A DNA stretch of 64,000 nt from Symsagittifera roscoffensis. Its lineage: Eukaryota; Xenacoelomorpha; Acoela; Convolutidae. The notes below the pieces were generated by a model. That model was given only the letters and a program-made list of their open reading frames with translations. It did not search any database and had not been told where the DNA came from. Location: NCBI RefSeq assembly GCF_963678635.1, contig NC_087067.1:744001-808000 (forward strand). The letters run 5' to 3'. The translations under genes were made by a program, and so were the position numbers. Of this stretch, positions 54,281 through 64,000 are shown in pieces (position 1 is the first letter of the stretch; every line of letters begins with the position of its first letter).

Positions 54281-55234
54281 TCACGCCGATGAATCGAAAT
54301 GATACAGACTCGGAATTTTCGCAATCATATTGATTATATCGTGAAAGGCTATATTTTGATCCTCACCCCACAGGAACGATTGTTTATTACAAGCCTTCAA
54401 TGAGGCCCGAAAAAGGACAGTATTGGTATGCAAATCAGGAATGAGCCTTTGTAAATGGTTTAGCGTTCCCATGAAAGACGGAAGTTGTTTTAGAGTTTGC
54501 GGCGGTTTAAGCGATTGAATTGCCTCGATCTTTGAAATTTTTGGAGAATACCCGTTCTCATTAATGTCATACCCTAACCAAGTTAGTTGGTTAACAGAGA
54601 ATTTGCACTTACTCAGTTTGAGGGCCCAGCCTTCCACATCAAGCCTTTGCATAACGTGAAAGTTCGGCATCTGGTACTTATTTTTCCAGATCTGAGCATT
54701 CATCGGTTTAGCATTGAGGGCCAGTTTGATAGTTACATCCTTTTTAGCAGTTAGCACAATCGGTGCTATGAAACAATCAGTCGTACACTTGTCTAACTTT
54801 TCAATATGTCCTTGCTCCACCAAAAGTTTAATCTCACTCGCGACCCTATCCTGAAAAAAAAATAGGAACTTTTCGTCCTTTGATTTGACGTGGCACCAAT
54901 GGGAACTTGAAATTAGTGTATACTTTATCGGATAGTGTATCGGATCCGAGGAGCTATTTTCAAATGACTGGATTGTTTTGACCTTCAATTGTGTTGTTAC
55001 AAGACCCAGTTTCCAGTTTCTCCTGCAAGTCCAAGCCGAGAAGATTACGCGTTCTATTCTCCGAAATGAGGAACTGAGCGTTTGCCACCCTCCAGCCACT
55101 AGACGAAAGTGGAATTTGAATCGACTCAAGGAGGCGAATCGGCTTCTTTTTATAAACAACATACAGGGTATCATTAGGGTAACGTGTGACATCGCGAAAC
55201 TCAATTGATGGATTTCGTTGCGAGAGTAAGTCAC
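54281..55234 (-). pseudogene. RT fragment of element H, palm deleted
   Basis: True RT homology starts near 54890: ASEIKLLVEQGHIEKL, IKLALNAKPMNAQIWKNKYQ, then a direct jump to LKLSKCKFSVNQLTWLGYDI and PSFMGTLNHLQRLIPDLH. The segment with the catalytic Asp residues (~90 codons) is deleted. Earlier codons overlap the protease ORF in another frame. It ends at YHFDSSA, where RNase H would begin. Confidence 0.7.
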
Positions 55235-55802
55235 AGGTGCGTTTATTCAGGAACGAAACTGGGCTTCCTGTGTCTACTGTCGAATAGAAAAAACTGTAAC
55301 CTGAATGCAACTGGATACTGAGACGCCGAGATTGTCCTCCACTTGACTTGAGGGTTTCTATGCTATCAATCAAGACAGCGGATTCCAGCTGTAATATCCC
55401 ATATTCGGGCTCACTATCTTGGTCTACATCTATGAAATTGCAATCCACGGAGGGACCTGCCACGTCCTCATTTTCCTGCACCAGATTGACACGTCTTTTC
55501 GACGAGTTGCAACATTTCGCAAAGTTACCACGTTTCCGACAGAAATTACACGTTAAGTCCCGAGCTGGACAAGATTTACGGTGCTCCGGGCTATAAGGGT
55601 TACCACAGAAGTAACATGATTTATTTGTTTGACAGTTCTGTGACGTTTGTCGATTATTTTGGTTTTGAAGATAATTGCGTTTACCTCTTGACGACTGAAT
55701 AGAGCAACTAGGTTGAAAGTTGATTATGAGGGAGTAGTTTTTGAAACTGAGCCGACGTACTTGCTCCCTTCTCGCACTCCAGCGCGAGCTTAAAGGTGCC
55801 AT
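54960..55802 (-). pseudogene. Zinc knuckles and protease of element H
   Basis: 280 codons. Two knuckles, CYFCGNPYSPEHRKSC and CNFCRKRGNFAKCC; the His of the second is replaced (GNFAKC, where GHFAKC is usual). Then an acidic linker and the protease STVDTGSPVSFLNKRTC with LLGLDLQEKL. The arrangement is typical of Gypsy gag-pol. Probably frameshifted into RT near 54960. Confidence 0.7.
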
Positions 55803-55902
55803 CTAGATCAGCTTTTGCCTTGATGAGTTGTTGTTGAACATCCACGTCTCAAATCCGCCCACTAAAAAAGTCTTTCAAAATCTCCTTTTCTTGATCATTA
55901 GG

Positions 55903-56386
55903 TCAATTACACAAAGCCACTTGGGCGCTCAAACGAGCGTAAAATGACGAGAAGGTGTCATTTTCAAGCATGATAACCGTGTTATACAACTTGATACGCT
56001 CCACCATAAATTCTCGTTCAACCTTGAATATCGTTTCACATCCAGTATGAAATTCTCGATAAGGAGTATTACTAATGTCCGTATGAGGAAATGAGTCAGC
56101 TAATCGTCTCCTCCCTTCTTTTACCAGAGCAATGAACAAACGAGATTTCATACGAGCTTCAGCTTCATTGTAGAACCAATTCTGACTGATCCGAGGTCCT
56201 CCTCTCCACGTTTAGTTCGGTAATCCTCCGGATCGCCGCTTGATCTCTCTGTCTGCGGGTATGAGCTGCTCCAGCGTCCTCGCCCTCAGCAATTGACTCC
56301 TGTCTTGGAGGAGGTTCGTCGATGAACTCAGCGGGTTCAACTAACAGATCATGAGGATTGATATTATCCTTCAGACCAGCGGCCAA
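55903..56386 (-). pseudogene. Gag remnants of element H
   Basis: Two stretches, 56386-56165 (Glu/Arg-rich, RRQRDQAAIRRITELN) and 56151-55903 (FKVEREFMVERIKLY, FSSFYARLSAQVALC), the latter resembling Gypsy gag. A stop and frame change separate them. Copy F lies immediately beyond. Confidence 0.5.
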
Positions 56387-56419
56387 TCAAAATTGACCAA
56401 TCCAAGATTCCCACAGAAG

Positions 56420-57692
56420 TGTAACAGTCGCCTACTGCAGTCACATATGAGGCTTAAGAAAAATAGGCCCTATAACCACTGGCTCAAGGGTCAGGGACAC
56501 TATCTCTTGTGTTTTTCTACCTCAAGAACGGTCGGAGCCAGTTCGGTTCGCTTGCGACATGAGACTAGAACTCGCTACAGCTTGAAGGCTACTACCAAAA
56601 TATCCCCCCGCTCTAGAAAATAAGAACGTCCCCATACTTAGGTCTCAAAATACCCAAAATACGCGAACGCCGTTAAAAACAGGGTCGGAACAATCCGTTA
56701 AGTTACTTTTTATTGGACAGTGGAACTTTGATCCATTTCAGATGGATCAACCTAAAACTCACCTTATCTCAACATAACAATTATAAAACACACTCGAGAA
56801 ATTCAAATTGGGAACTCACATGTAGTTGTACTCGAGCACAAGGAGTAATTAAATTGGTAAGCAACTCAAGAATTAGGTAATATAACTAAGTAAGTTTGAT
56901 ACTGGTCGGTTTTGGTAACAGAAGTAAGTTCTGGCTCTAGAATTTGAGTTTTTGTATGAACCATTGGGACACTCAAGCTGTCCACCTTTCCATTGAAGGC
57001 TCACTCTAGTTTGTTCCGAATCGTTGTTCTCTCTTCGTTTTGTTATCTCTCTTCCTATTCCGGGATAAGACAGCTCTACTCGTGTCCTATTTTATATCTG
57101 GAAATTGCGAATAGCAATTTCCCGCTGTTTTCTTGAGTAATTTCCCGCAATTGTAAATTCGGATGTTCTGATTTTTAACTTTCTGTTTTCAGTTGGTACG
57201 AGAAAACTGAACATGACATGCTCCATTCGAAATTTTGAAAATTAAAATTCCACTCGAAAATTACGTATTTTCGTGTCTCTCAAGGTCAAACTTCCAGATA
57301 TGACCGACTGGCACATACTCCCCGGACTCAAGATCTATGTCCTCATCGCGTACTGTCGTTGTCAGTGAATCCCCAGAAGCCCGAGTGTCACTCAAGATAC
57401 AGTGCCAGTGGTCATTTACAGAAGTTTGCAGCAGACTCAAGTTTATCTACCTTCCAAAATTCACGACCATATAAAATTGTCACACTATCGCTAAACAGCA
57501 ATCAAAATCTGCACACACCTGCACCTCATGAATTCCCGCTTTTTAAGCTGGTGATTTCAAACTTCTTTTATCCTATTCAATCAGAAAATTGTCATGCAGC
57601 ATTTTGATTCATATAATAGATCTAGCATATTAACAACAATATCTTATTCGTTAAAATTTCTTTTTCGTGAACCCAGATTTCATCCGAGTTCA
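56420..57692 (-). repeat. Complete 3' LTR of copy F (1,273 bp)
   Basis: Plus strand TGTAACAGTCG...CCGAGTTCA. It defines the outer LTR edge because sequence before 56420 belongs to element H and is unrelated to leader DNA. AATAAAAAG is kept near 56708-56716. The polypurine tract AGAGGGAGGGGGCTCGAGGG follows at 57693. Confidence 0.9.
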
Positions 57693-57753
57693 CCCTCGAG
57701 CCCCCTCCCTCTCAAGACTCAAGACTCTAGAATTTTCCTTTCGAGCCACTGGC

Positions 57754-58794
57754 TCACCTCGTCTTCTTCGCCCTCGAGGTACCCGATCCAGATACTTTTG
57801 ACACTGTGATCTGTTCCAATAGTGCCTCTTCGTCATCGGAGCTGATCACTATCTCCTCCCAAGCTTTCAGCTGTTCATAGGATCGCATCCACTCCCTTTG
57901 CTCTTGCAATCTCTTCGCTTGATTCGGTAAGCTCTTCACCTTCGACTCCCGGTTCAAACAGAAGGAATTGTGAAGACTCAGGCTTACATTCTTCGCCAGG
58001 TCCTCCTCCAGTATTGACTCCCTCGCTCTAGTGTTGTCTCTGGATACTCTACCCACTCTTTTCCACCCCGTCGTGATCGCATTTCGATGGGTCAGTAGAG
58101 GTCTTTTGAAGGCATCTGGTCCTATTTCGGCCTGGAATTGTCGATATTCCTTTTGATGTTTCCTCATGTGATCCTTGGTCGCTACATATAACCAGGATGT
58201 CAACGTCGCGCGAAACCAAGGAAAGAATCTCAAGCGGCTCCACATGTGTCTGATTTCCATTGGTATGGCGAACACCTTGCATGCTGTCTCGAACAACTCA
58301 AGTCTCCTGCTGTAATCTATCGCGTGAATCGACTCTGCTGTTGGCGTCTTCGATTTTCGATACTTTGCTATGTTTTCTTCCATCCATCGTAGAGCCAGCA
58401 TTGTGCTCACCACCAAGATGGTCACTTTTTGTTGATGCTCGGGTAGTCCCAACGACCTGATTTCTTCTACATCCCAGATCAGGCAGAGATTGGCTTGGTC
58501 TGGGTACCACACTGTCTGCACCAGACAGTGGCACGGACAATCCCCGTGTGTGAGGTCGATGCTCCTAAGATTGCCTTCTCCCGAGGCTTCTAGGAGAGGC
58601 TCAAGTTCCATCATCTTCTCGTGTATCACGTCGACTTCTTCCAAGTTTGGGGCACTTACCATGGGTTTCCCAATCACGTTTTGTCTCTCGAGGTCACTTG
58701 TATTTTCGCTCTCCAAGCCTAGAAGTCCTTCACCCCAGATTTCACTCAAGTCGTCCCTTTGTTCTTTAGGCACTGTTCCTCGGATCTTCCTCAA
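57754..58794 (-). pseudogene. ORF2 C-terminus, copy F
   Basis: 346 codons matching copy B 21112-20027: HGDCPCHCLVQTVWYPD, FFPWFRATLTSWLYVATKDH, and the C-terminal EEIVISSDDEEALLEQ. In F this stretch is in the same frame as 59997-58813, separated by one TGA at 58813 where copy B has Ser, which shows that the C-terminus belongs to ORF2 and is not a separate gene. Confidence 0.7.
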
Positions 58795-58812
58795 CAGCTT
58801 GTGTGAATGATG

Positions 58813-59997
58813 TCACATCCGAGCTAGTCTTACACATTTGGGCACTGAGAAGGCTTTGTCTATCAATACCCTCTGGCTGAACACTTCTACCATCGCCATG
58901 TGCAATGGATAGTGGCTGCCACATAGGTTGGCCATCACTGACCCCACTAGGGACTTCGCATTTAGAGGCAGTCCATAGGCTTCGCTCATGGGAAATCCCA
59001 TCTCCGCTTCGAGCCCAACCTTCCAACTCTTGATGTGTTTCTGGGTCACTTGCAACACTCCGGGCCATGACTCCACGCTCAACGCAGTCACCAAGTGGTG
59101 TTCTGACTCTAGCCTCTCCAGTGACTGGAGACTACACATTCTTGAGAAAAATCCCAAGGCTGTCGCTAGGTTCACGGTGCTACTCGCGTAACATTCAGCC
59201 ACTATCTGTATCTCGCTCTTCTCCCTTTCGGTGATATCCTCAAACCAGGTGATGAGGTCCTCTTTCTGGAAAGACTGTATCCTGACGCATGATCGTCCAT
59301 CACAAGTATGCTCGCCGTTGCCACATGTCGAGTCAAGACAACTAACCGGCTCCATCTTCTTTACCGACCCTGTTCCGCTCGTCATCTCACTTGAATCCTT
59401 CATCTGAGGCAGGATCAGTCTATGTACTATACTCAAGGTCGCTAAATCTTCATCCTCTGTCGGCGCCAATCTCACTCGCTCAGTGACTTCCTCGATCAGG
59501 CTCGCATGGGGATGTGGACACCAAGAGGGCCTGAGCAACTTCCACACCACTCCCAGATTCGTGGTCAACGTGCCGTTCCCGTTACCCATTCTTAGTTCTA
59601 CTCTTTTACTTGAGCGTGGCACACTTATTACTTCCGGTGTCCTCTCGAGAATCAAACCCAGACTAGGTCTCTCTCTTTCCACAGGGTCTATCTCCATTAT
59701 CCTCTCTATCCAAAACTTCAGCAACTCCGCCACCTCATAGTTTCTGTAGGCACCTCCAGCTTCTAAGTCTAGGAAAGGGTTGTATGCCATCCCCATCACT
59801 CCAGACACATACTGATACTCTCCCTTCTTGTTGGGTTTCGAGTACTCTCCTGGAGGAGCCAGGTTACGGTGAACGTCGTGTTTCTCCTCGAACTTCTTGT
59901 TGTAGAATCTCCGTATCTCATCTAACTTCCTGTGGCTCTCCAGAGATTGCCTAGAACCATCTTCCTTTTCTATCCCAGTACTCTGGTACACATTCAA
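58813..59997 (-). pseudogene. ORF2 conserved region with Cys cluster, copy F
   Basis: 394 codons, the cleanest version of this region: YQYVSGVMGMAYNPFLD, LLRPSWCPHPHASLIEE, CLDSTCGNGEHTCDGRSC, FFSRMCSLQSLERLESEHHL, FSQRVLIDKAFSVPKCVRLA. The Cys cluster is identical in spacing to copy B, which suggests structural importance. Function unknown. Confidence 0.65.
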
Positions 59998-60045
59998 GAT
60001 TACTGTGGAGACTCTCCTCTCCAGCGTCTTGCTTCCAATTGCTCT

Positions 60046-60915
60046 CTAGTGACATGCTAGGATGGTACTGTCAGTCATCATCGACATCGTCCATCTCAAG
60101 AAGCAGGTAGCATCCTTCCTCCTTGCCAGGCTCAAGCCTGAGTTGTCCCTAGCAACATGCTGCATCAGCATTCGATATACCTCTAGGTTCTTGCCTCCCA
60201 ACTTCAACTTGTCGTACGAAGTTAGTGTCTCTAACTCTATTCCCAACAGGCTCCACGCAAACATCAGTTGCCCTGCGGTCCTAATAAAGGGATTCGCCAT
60301 CAACGGCGATGCCGATGATGATGTTCTCATCGCTTCTTCAAAATGATCCTTTAACAAGCTCTGCCAAGTTCTCTTCAGCTGGCTCCCCAATTCTAATTTA
60401 TTGATACCAGCCTTCTGCTGGGTAGCCCAGTTGCGTCGTTTGCGTGACACTCCACCGTCGAGCTTCTTCAGGCAGTCTTCCAATTCCTGCAATGTTTCCA
60501 GGGCCACCCACCACGGTCGGGCGGTGTTCCTCGTTTTATTTTTCTCAAGAGGATCGCTAGTCACTTGCTTCCCGGTAGCCTGGTGTTCATTTGAGACCCA
60601 TTCATTACCGACGTCCACTTCCCAGGTCTGCCCGCTCGTTGAACCTCGCTTCATTTTTATCCACTGAGGTTTGAAGTCTTCTTCCGTTGCCGAGCTGGTG
60701 GAGATCTCCATCTCTCTTTCTACGTCGAGCAGTTTCCTCGGCTCGTAGCTACTCTTGTAGGCTGCTGTCTTCCATCGTGCCAGAACCATGGGGGCCGTCT
60801 CTCTCAAGTTCTTCTCCGAGACCGCATCCGCCGAAGGACTTCCCAATCCCAGCACGTCTCTCTTCCTCTTGCGAGACCTCACGTCTTTGCTCGGGGGCGT
60901 TGTCGTTATCATCAC
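60046..60915 (-). pseudogene. ORF2 NLS-like and helical region, copy F
   Basis: 289 codons in the same frame as 59997-58813, separated by a TAG at 60046 where copy A has Gln. Contains the basic SRKRKRDVLG, QWIKMKRGSTSGQTWEVDVG and the helical block ending TDSTILACH. Confidence 0.65.
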
Positions 60916-61277
60916 TGATTCGACCTCCTTGTCTCCCCCAACCCATCCAACTCTTGCCTCCCCCCTGCTCGAGCCTTAAGGATATTAGTACTTTTAATTA
61001 TATTACTAGTTCCGACCTTATCCCCCCTTACATGTTCAATTATTTTATCGTCCGTTTTTTGTTTCGGAGTAGAGCTGTCTTTATATTTGTCGTCTCTGGT
61101 CTTTCGTGGTGCCTTCCTCAACTCGACCATCTTGCTCAGCAGCTCTTCTCTAGCTTTCTCCTCCAGACCTGTCCCCACCAGGATAGGTTCTCCGAACTTC
61201 ACCACCGTGTCCCACAGCTCCTCCTTGAAATCGTCCAATGTGGTGTCGTCGTCCACTTCTCGATTAAAATCGCTCAA
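60912..61277 (-). pseudogene. ORF2 helical region before the basic cluster, copy F
   Basis: 121 codons with EEKAREELLSKMVELRKA and GDKVGTSNIIKSTNILKARA. Frame changes at both ends; a deletion at 61275 removes the WRELLREF part seen in copy A. Confidence 0.55.
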
Positions 61278-62827
61278 GCCTCCGCGTCCAGGGTACCTAG
61301 GAAGGCATCCCTGTTTCCCTCGAAGGTTTTTTTCTCCCTTCTGTCCGCACTCAAGAAGATCATTCCCATGTTGGGATTCTCACTCGTCAGTGGCAACTCT
61401 AGATTCTTGCGAGGAGATGAGGTCAAAGGTGGCGTGGGAGTGTCTGCCCAATTTTCTCCACTCAGATCTTTCAACAGCTCTTGCGTGGTGAACTCTTCCT
61501 CTGATGGCTTCGGCTCCGGAGTATTTCCCACCTCCATATCCTCTCCCGCCTCGCTGAGAGTCTCATCCATGCTCTCCTCCCCTGATTCTGCTTCCCTTCT
61601 CTCAAGAATCCTTCTGAATCGATCCTCTACGGGACCACTCCTTTTATCCCCAGGGGTATCCACTGATAGGCGTGCTGGCGTAGCTGGACCCGTTTCTTTG
61701 TATTCTGTCAGGGCCACGTGCAATGGGCCTGCTGCATCCAGCTTTTTTCCTCCCTGATCCCTTTCCACCTGCTCTAGTCCGTAAGGTGCCCGGTATCTCC
61801 TTGTGGCAAACAGCACCTCGTCTGCTTTCAGTGCGATATGCCCTTCATTCACTATCATCCTGCCATCGTCCCACACTGGCAACTGGTTCTCTAGACCTGC
61901 CCGCTCAAGTATTCTCAAGGCATCTCGCACCTCGAATTTCGGGGGCATCGACCCTCTCATTTTCTTGGCTTGAGTTGTCCATGAATTTATCTTCGCATCG
62001 CTGGTGTGAAAATAGATCGCTGTAGTGTAGCCGATGAAGAGAGGATCCCAGCCGTCGATGAACTCCTTCTGCTGTTCTTCGGTTGCTGCTCTTGCGAAAA
62101 GGGATGGGACCACCAGGGAGCTGTTCATCCCCAGGGTCATTCTCCTCACTGTCGGGAATTCGGGAATGCTTTCTGGCAGGACTACCTTCTCCAATATTGC
62201 TTCTAACTCCCTCTTCACCAGCTCGAAGCTCTTCTTCCATGCGGGAATTCTCAAGATCTCTTGCCCATTTGCTGTCAGGGGGTTTAGGTTCCAGAACTTG
62301 GGATAAGTTTCGATGGGGCCTTCGCGCTTGCCTCCCATCCTGCACTGCAGTTGTCCTCGAAAACTGTATGCCACCAACTCCGGATCCTTCACCTTTCCGA
62401 AGAGCACCGTGTTGCTCATTTGCGCCCTTAGCACCTCCTGTTGACACCAATTAAGTGTCGTTCCATCTAGTATGCTTATGAGGCTCACGTGGGTCACTGA
62501 GTGTCGATAAGCTTCCACCAGAGGATCTGGAAACGCGAACGTGACTTCCGGTCCATAGATACAGGTTACGACTTCCTTTAGCCCCCGGATCATCCCCATG
62601 GGGTCCGATCTCATGGCCAGGCATAGATCCGTCAATAGGGGCATGCCGCCATTCACTTTCCTCCACTCTTCTCTTGTCTTCGGGCTCTTTTCTTCTCCAG
62701 TTAGGTGCCGGTTCTGCATCAGTAGGTACTGTACCAGCAGCGTCTTTAGCCCGGCAGCACACTTATACGAGTAGGAGTCAATGCTCGAGTGGGCTCTCCC
62801 CATCGACAGAGGCTCTCCGTATTTCAT
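61274..62827 (-). pseudogene. ORF2 conserved domain and acidic linker, copy F
   Basis: 517 codons. MKYGEPLSMGRAHSSIDSYS, NWCQQEVLRAQMSNTVLFGK, PIETYPKFWNLNPL and WDPLFIGYTTAIYFH repeat the domain of copies A and B with mainly conservative changes. The linker ESGEESMDETLSEAGEDMEV is nearly identical even though flanking codons differ. About 135 bp found in A and B are missing at 62828. Confidence 0.65.
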
Positions 62828-63689
62828 CAGTTGGACTGAACATGTACGCTGGGCCCATATTAAACAGGTACCTTGGGTAAACCAAGTACAGTGCCAGCAA
62901 CAGACTGATGGGCATATTCAACATTTCCTTTATGAAGGCTCTATAGATAGTATCTTTCGCGCTATACACTCCGGCCAGGAACTCATTTCCCCAACAAGGA
63001 CTCAAGAACTCAAGAATTTCGTGATCCCTCCTCGTCCTCAGCTCACCCCTTGCATGCTCCCTCCAGAATCCTCCAATCGTGACTTCGTTGGCTGCCGTGA
63101 CGAACCTGCCAACCGTCATTTCCTTCTTTTCAGCCACTCCCAGCTGCTCCTCAAGAAAATCCCAGATCTGCTTCACCAGAGGCGGAGCATCTTCTCTTGT
63201 CTTCTCCGTGGCGTTCTCCAGCCTTGGTGTCAGGAAGGGCCACCTGCCTCCCTCTTGTGTCAGTCGATACACCATCGACTCCAGCTGCTTCTCTGATGCA
63301 GCCACGTTCTTCCTCTCGTTGCTCGGCCCTCTAGATTTACTGGTGGAGCTTGTTATGGTCACCTCCATGTTTCGAAACCACAGACTGGCCGTCAGGTGAG
63401 CCACCACTGGATGATCGTCCCCTATAATCGGACTGAGTTTGAGTTGCCTAGCAAAGTTAGATATCTCCAGCAAGAGAACCTCGTCCAACACGATGAGGAT
63501 GTCTGCCAACTCGTGAAAGCCCCTCAACGCGTGGGACACATCCGCCCACGCCGCCGCAAGCTCTGACCTGCGAAGTCTCAAGTTTGTAGGTTCCAGTTCC
63601 CGATTGGGAGCTGCCATCAAAACGCGCCATCCATTCCCTTCTGCTATCAAGATCAAGATTGCATACATAAATTGTAGAGCGGGAGGCAT
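62778..63689 (-). pseudogene. ORF2 second SGNH-like domain (end) and conserved domain (start), copy F
   Basis: 303 codons: LMAAPNRELEPTNL, AAAWADVSHALRGFHELADI, then WPFLTPRLENATEKTRED and MPISLLLALYLVYPRYLF. Breaks off at MFSPTDEI because of the deletion at 62828. One TAA near 63698 separates it from the next piece in the same frame. Confidence 0.65.
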
Positions 63690-63695
63690 GCTCGC

Positions 63696-63998
63696 TTAGC
63701 CGGGGGACGTCGTGAACGCCACTTTCGTCTTGGAGCCAAATCGTGAGGCAACGTTTTCTTGCACTTCATTCATGGCTGCAAATAATGTCTGGATGGCTTC
63801 CCAGATTTTCTTCGGCGTAGGTTCGTCACCCTTGAGCTGCTCAAGAAACCCCGTCGCATGCAAGTGATCGTTCATCCCTGCAAACAGCAGCAGTTCAGGC
63901 TCGCAAGGCATCTCCGACTTTATTGCCACCACCAGGGTTAACATCTGGTTCAGCTCCGCTCCCGGCAATGAGTATATCAGAGTTTCCGGCCAAAACAA
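63696..63998 (-). pseudogene. ORF2 second SGNH-like domain (start), copy F, cut by window edge
   Basis: 100 codons: TLIYSLPGAELNQMLTL, LLLFAGMNDHLHATGFLEQL, KTKVAFTTSPG. Blocks II and III of the SGNH-like fold are as in A and B. The rest of the element lies beyond 64000. Confidence 0.65.
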
Positions 63999-64000
63999 TT

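Larger units (their letters stand above)
54281..56419 (-). mobile_element. Decayed second Gypsy-type element H
   Basis: A different family from the giant element: gag remnants, zinc knuckles of the CPARxLTCNFC type, retropepsin and a deleted RT. It is cut at 56419 by the LTR of copy F and ends at 54281 before RNase H. Confidence 0.75.
56420..64000 (-). mobile_element. Giant element copy F (5' part outside window)
   Basis: Complete 3' LTR and the C-terminal two thirds of ORF2. More diverged from A and B than they are from each other. Inserted in or next to the gag leader of element H; the base string AGAAG precedes the LTR and would be the target duplication to look for at the other end. Confidence 0.85.

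Overview
The window is almost entirely retrotransposon DNA from a eukaryote, most likely a nematode. The reasons are TTTTCAG-type 3' splice sites, AT-rich non-repetitive DNA at 51.7-54.3 kb, and metazoan Ty3/Gypsy-type polymerases; the species call is inference. No bacterial or rRNA/tRNA gene was recognised. Every convincing coding sequence lies on the minus strand, so each element reads from high to low coordinates.

One family dominates: a very large Ty3/Gypsy-type LTR retrotransposon, about 23 kb when the copies are compared. In reading order it has a ~1.27 kb LTR (TGAACTCGG...TGTTACA in its own sense); a ~2.5 kb leader with a candidate primer-binding site, 70-bp repeats and a 14/16-bp minisatellite; a single gag-pol frame of ~2,890 codons (coiled-coil gag, two CCHC knuckles, retropepsin, RT, RNase H, integrase with GPY/F, acidic tail, and a C-terminal macro-like domain); a ~500-bp spacer with a conserved TTTTCAG acceptor and repeated GGTAAG motifs; a second giant frame (ORF2) of ~2,950 codons; a polypurine tract; and the 3' LTR. 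ORF2 has a heptad coiled coil, an SGNH-hydrolase domain with all key residues, a second degenerate SGNH-like domain, a long unrecognised region, basic and acidic segments, Cys/His clusters and a SUMO-interaction-like C-terminus. It shows no signal peptide and does not look like a retroviral envelope.

Layout. Copy A, 1-18803: ORF2 (its end lies off the left edge), pol, gag, leader and a truncated LTR. Copy B, 18805-40839: the most complete copy, from 3' LTR to leader, with a 1,163-bp internal tandem duplication. Copy D, 40840-47122: a deleted gag-protease frame without zinc knuckles, minisatellite, leader, partial LTR. Copy E, 47123-51381: a gag fragment with both knuckles, minisatellite, leader, complete LTR. 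Fragment G, 51382-51692: the end of another ORF2. A and B, and E and G, share LTR blocks head to tail. Next comes AT-rich probable host DNA (51693-54280) with one small zinc-finger ORF, then a decayed unrelated Gypsy element H (54281-56419). Copy F (56420 to the right edge) begins inside H with a complete 3' LTR and the C-terminal two thirds of ORF2.

Every long copy carries stop codons or frameshifts, so none is autonomous as sequenced. ORF2 is nevertheless alike in A, B and F, with differences that look mostly synonymous, so it was probably maintained as protein. The likely logic is gag-pol from the full-length RNA and ORF2 from a spliced RNA in the position where retroviruses place env. What ORF2 does is unknown; the sequence supports an esterase-like activity plus a large, probably nuclear or particle-associated protein.
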